Positions 59,990-64,000 of a DNA stretch of 64,000 nucleotides are shown here, one piece after another. A model generated the notes under the pieces. That model was not told the DNA's origin. It searched no databases and worked only from the letters and a program-made list of their open reading frames with translations. Numbering within the stretch: the first letter of the stretch is position 1; every line of letters begins with the position of its first letter. The stretch comes from Tigriopus japonicus (taxonomy: Eukaryota > Arthropoda > Copepoda > Harpacticoida > Harpacticidae): the NCBI GenBank assembly GCA_010645155.1, contig CM021315.1, forward strand, positions 11,912,902-11,976,901, in the 5' to 3' direction. Both the position numbers and the translations under genes were made by a program.

Positions 59990-61190
59990 AATTTGTCATG
60001 TTCTCACACTCGATATTTCACTTTGACATCATTTCGGATCAATCTTTTGGGCTGACAGGGCAAAAATCTCATCAGATTTATGTGGTGGGTGGAATGAGAG
60101 GAAGAAGATAAGAGAGCTGGAATTGCTCTTCATTCTAGGTTGGTTGTAATTTGTAGTATCCTTTGAACATGAGTGTGTGTGCAGGGTACGCTTCAAGGTT
60201 TCTGAGTCGATGCCAGGGGCCTTTTAGACGGTTCCCAACGGAACCAATCAAACGGGGACTCTTTCAATCTTAGTACCTCCATCCAGGATATCCGACGGAC
60301 ATTCTGGTGGGGAAGAGAGGACATTTTCCAATACCAGTTCCACGAGCATTTCCCATCTCAATCGAGACGAGTGAGCTTAGTTACGCACTCGAATCTCAGC
60401 CAATTTCGAGTAAAGACCAGGCTGACAAAAACAGCTCTTTTTGCACCATGAAAGAAGACAATAGACGCCAAGAATGAGATAGGAAGGGCTAGCCCAAAAG
60501 GTGGAACATGGAACAAGGACCAAGAACCACCTTGTAAGAACATTGCATGGAGCACATTGGGATTACGATGAGATCGAAACTGAGAGAAAGTATTGGTGTA
60601 GGATGATGTCTTGGTTAAGAAAAAGAGACTCTTAAGAAGTTTGTAGATCTTGGAAAGAGACATTTTGTGTCCGTACAACCTTGGGATGAGGAGCAAGATC
60701 TGTCAATCACAATTATTAGGATATATTAAATCAAGCTATTTGGGTTTCTTCAGTAGTGAGAAGTTCAATCCCGTGTATTGGACCTCCTAATTTTCTGTGT
60801 TCAAAGAATCAAATCTGCGTAGAAGCCGGAAGTGAGTTGCATTAAATGCATTTAAAATGTCAGTGTACTTTTGAATTTGTTCGGGCGCTATCATGAGTCA
60901 TTAAAGCTTTAGAAAGAAGTTGTACTATTTCAAGTCAAAAGTGTTCATGATTTGAGGAGTTCTCAGGCAAAGTTAATAAAAATGATAGGAATAAAAGCCA
61001 TACTGAATTCTATTGATTGGATGCCGCATTGTATGCCCTCATCTTATCGTGTGATGATTTGTTTTCATTGCGAAAGTTTTTTAGGGTCATTCGTCGACCA
61101 CAAGTACTCTACTAACGGTTTGATGTTTTGGACCAAAATATTACGTTGCAAAATTTTAAGGACGGGTGGTTCATGTCATTAGATTTGTGG
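59990..61190. other. Intergenic, no gene recognised
   Basis: Upstream flank of the 158-residue gene. A minus-strand frame at 60696-60358 has a hydrophobic stretch (FGLALPISFLASIVFF) but no family motif or splice support. Confidence 0.35.
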
Positions 61191-61192
61191 GA

Positions 61193-61412
61193 GATTGTTG
61201 GTGTTGGGTCGGAGGGTTGCACCTCGCCCGGCCAACGAAGCCAGCCATCACATTTTTTCCGACAGGCAATCTCATGTCCGGTATCAGAATGGTTCTCCGT
61301 CTATGGGTGTGGAATAACGTCTAAAAGTTTCCTCGAGAAAGGTGGGAGAAGAAGAATCGAACCTAGGACATCTCTCACCATAGTGATGCGCTAATTACGA
61401 CATCACGTCTCC
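61193..61412 (-). repeat. tRNA-derived SINE, copy 2
   Basis: On the minus strand: GGAGACGTGATGTCGTAATT with box-A-like AATTAGCGCATC, then GGTTCGATTCTTC as box B, then the same body as copy 1 (CATTCTGATACCGGACATGA, GGCCGGGCGAGG). Copy 2 has the better box B (GGTTCGATTC). It ends at GTCGGAGGG...CCAACAAT-type sequence as copy 1 does. Confidence 0.75.
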
Positions 61413-63707
61413 TTCCTACTAGATTGAGAGATATTTCTCATACTAAATAACTTTGGAGATGCTTATGATCATTGCAATACCCGGAGGCAGCCCGCTTTCT
61501 CAATTTGATTGTGGCCAGGTGACCGAATTGTTTCAGGTGGGATAATCTTGTAGGGCAAGATTGTGCAAAGGCTGGCAAGAAGCAAAGCACTAATTAACAA
61601 GTTCTTTCGAGGTCCCAAAAATTTGTGGACTAAGAAGAGTCCAGTGAGACCCAAAAAAATCTCACCTCGAGACAAAAGGAGGATCAAGAACGTGATTCAA
61701 AGCGATGCTTGAGATGAGAAAATGAGCCATCTCTGGCTCATTTTTTCGGAACAAAACAGCCTTGAAATTCTCCAAAGAACCTTGATCCGACATCCGAAGA
61801 TCAGTGGCATGAGGGGGTGCAAGGCATTGGCTACATCACGTTTAGTCCGGTGGCGCAAAGTCGCTTGCTTTGAGTTTGCCAAGCAGCACCAAGCAAGACA
61901 AAAGTAATAGAGCCAATATTTTGGACAAAACTCAAATCGCTGAAAGTCGTTCAGGTGGATTTTTTCTCATCTGTGAGGAAATTCTGGTGGATTTTGTTAA
62001 ATTTTTTAAAGATATTTTGAAGTCCAATAATTCTTGGAGTAAAAGCAAACCACACGTCCAATATATCTATTTCAATTATGACTGGTATGAATGATTCAAG
62101 AGTTGATTCTTAAGGGTTGCACTCAGGGGTAATGTTTTAAACAAAATAGAAATTTTGAATACACAACAATGAAATCAAGGAGATCGTGGTTGCGCGACAT
62201 GTTTTTCATTTTCTATTTAAGGTCATGTGTTTTATGTTTGTGAATTCATGCTTCATCTATTAATCTTGCAAAAAAAGATCACCTATTACGCCCTTGTGGG
62301 CAAATTGAAACATCAGGGGTTTTTAAGTAAAATAACTCTGCTATTGATGAATGAATCTTTATTCAATTTGAATTCATAACTGGTCCACTGGTAGAGTGAG
62401 TATTAATACCACCCTTTCGCAAAAGTTCAGGATTTTTCCTCCATATGCGTATTTCTTTATAGTTACATTACGTTACCAAAATTCCCATATTTTGGAGATT
62501 TTTTTTATTTTATTTTGACAAAGAAATTTAACGTTTTTTCCAAAGAGTGGCATTACGAATAACCATCAGGCAACTTTGTTTGAAGTTTTTGAAGAAAGAA
62601 TTGAAAAAAATGAAGAATTTGAAGCTATTTAGAAGAAAACGTCAAAGCTCAAAATTTTCATACCTTTCAGGACATTGAAAAGCTGCATGACATCTCTGGG
62701 AACTTGTTTTTTCATAGCGTTATCGGCTTTTTGGGGTTAAAAATGGACCATTCAAAGTCAAATAACTCTGCTGTTGATGAATGAATTTTTATTCAATTTG
62801 AATTCATAACGTAACTAAATGTTCTTTAAATATGGGTTAAATAGTTTATAGAAAAAAAAAATAATTAATAGGTTCTTAGGTATGTAACTTTTTCCCTGGG
62901 CCTAAAGTTATCTAATACAATAAGAGTATAATGGTTCCCTATTGAATTGTGGATCCAAAAAGTGCCATGATGTCTTTGGGTATTTCGATCCAAATCTTAA
63001 GAGCCAATCGGAACACCGTGGGAAAGTATTCCAATCAGTTTGGTTTCACGTGACTCTCAAGAAGGAAGAAGTACTAATGCTACATGTTGAAACGAGGTGT
63101 CAAAACATACATAAATGCAGTTTCAGTATTTTGTGTACTATCTTTGGTTCGCATGGTGAGAAACATTCTCACCATTATCATGTGATCATTAGCACAAAAG
63201 CCCCTTCAAGTAGAATGAGGCCACAAACGCCCCATTAGATGGTCTGTGGTATCAGTTTTTCTCCTTTGTGTTTTATTTGACCTCTTTTGTTTTTAGACTG
63301 GGAGAGTATTTCCAGATAATCGAAAAGCACAAAGCTGATAATGTCAGACATGTCTCTTTATTTGAATAAGAATTTTCTTATAAAGGTAGCTTTTAATTAA
63401 TTGGTGAAACTGGAGATTGAAATTTGGAAAACTGACTGCAATCAAGGGGTGCCGTTCTAAATTCATTGAATAAGGGTTGGGAACTCATTGGGTACGAAAT
63501 CGAAAATTGAGCCAAAGACATTCCCAATCAAAGTTTATTTAAGATTAGTCTTGATATGAACCAATTGTATCATAAAAAAATTATAACACATATTCTGTGT
63601 AGGATTGTGTGCTGTGATTTTAGAAAACATGACTTCCGTCGCCAATGTTTGATCTACTGTAGTTGAAAACGACCTAAAATACGAATTCCTTCAATACACG
63701 TGCTAAT
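61413..63707. other. Intergenic, no gene recognised
   Basis: Contains the direct-repeat pair at 62338 and 62758. Open frames (for example 62942-63238, His/Cys-rich) lack family motifs and are not called. Confidence 0.35.
62338..62812 (+). repeat. Direct repeat pair about 420 bp apart
   Basis: A 55-bp block with AATAACTCTGCTATTGATGA and TTATTCAATTTGAATTCATA occurs at 62338-62392 and, with few changes, at 62758-62812. It could be terminal repeats of a small element or a local duplication. No further evidence separates these. Confidence 0.6.
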
Positions 63708-64000
63708 CAGACCTGTGTCAATTACTTTCAAAGTGTAATTAATTTCAATTACAATTGCATTGGTTCGAAATGTTATTATATTCAATTACAATTACTTTCA
63801 AATTGTTCTTCAATTACATGAAACAAGTTTCATGCACAACAATAGACATTTACAAGTTGACAAATATCACCTTATGGATCAGTGAACAAGCAATTCTGAT
63901 AAACTTTGAAAAATGAGTGTGAAAAGTTGGAACCATTGTTTTGCAATTTAGGTAAAAATGTAATTGCAATTTGTAATTGAAAAACTTCAATTACTGATTA
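63708..64000. mobile_element. hAT-like element with TAATTG-rich ends, cut by window edge
   Basis: Begins CAGACCTGTGTCAATTACTT, similar to the right terminus of the element at 36827 (CAGAGTTGAGTCAATTACTT). It continues with AATTACAATTAC words to the last base of the window. The far end and target duplication lie outside. Confidence 0.65.

Noticed and set aside
62385..62450. tRNA-like segment (TGGTCCACTGGTAGAGTGAG)
   Set aside because: Only a weak box A; the expected box B position reads AGTTCAGGATTT and no acceptor stem pairs.
62942..63238. 98-codon His/Cys-containing frame
   Set aside because: Looks superficially metal-binding but lacks a zinc-finger spacing and has no supporting splice or start context.

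Overview
The window is animal nuclear DNA. Genes are split by GT-AG introns, terminal exons lack operon structure, and intergenic space is A+T-rich and packed with eukaryotic transposons (hAT-like MITEs, Tc1/mariner, pogo-like, LINEs, short LTRs, a tRNA-derived SINE). The dystrophin tail and the style of the secreted PAN/apple proteins suggest an arthropod, perhaps a crustacean such as a copepod. The taxon is inference and no marker here fixes it.

Layout. 100-2636 (+) holds the last six coding exons of a dystrophin gene that begins outside the window. About 3.5-8.7 kb is repeats: a decayed LINE, MITEs and a SINE. About 8.8-25.8 kb holds a tandem array of three paralogous two-exon genes (+), each encoding a small secreted protein with one 8-cysteine PAN/apple-like domain. 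Their introns (0.75, 3.0 and 5.2 kb) have collected LINEs, an LTR and MITEs, and a mariner element lies between copies one and two. 26026-34116 (-) is a complete nine-exon SLC7-type amino-acid transporter of 494 residues. 36.8-37.6 kb is a hAT-like element. 38654-40620 (+) is a two-exon gene for a 122-residue secreted protein of unknown function. 41.5-47.0 kb is a transposon cluster. 47939-53961 (-) is a complete ten-exon equilibrative nucleoside transporter (SLC29/ENT) of 686 residues with an unusual cytoplasmic N-terminal extension of about 265 residues. 59272-59971 (-) is a small two-exon gene of unknown function. The rest, to 64000, is repeats and sequence without a supportable gene.

The genes do not form a pathway. 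The apple array is the only local cluster of related genes: exon 2 is 248 nt in every copy, the intron is phase 1 at the same codon, and a conserved motif sits at the start of the mature protein. All splice models here were built by eye from reading-frame continuity and splice consensus; they have not been tested against transcripts.

The strongest leads are the apple array, the transposon families whose insertion boundaries can be read from target-site duplications (including one element nested in another), the N-terminal extension of the ENT, repeated SLPRRD-type motifs in the dystrophin tail, and a GC-AG intron plus a missing heavy-chain cysteine in the SLC7 protein.
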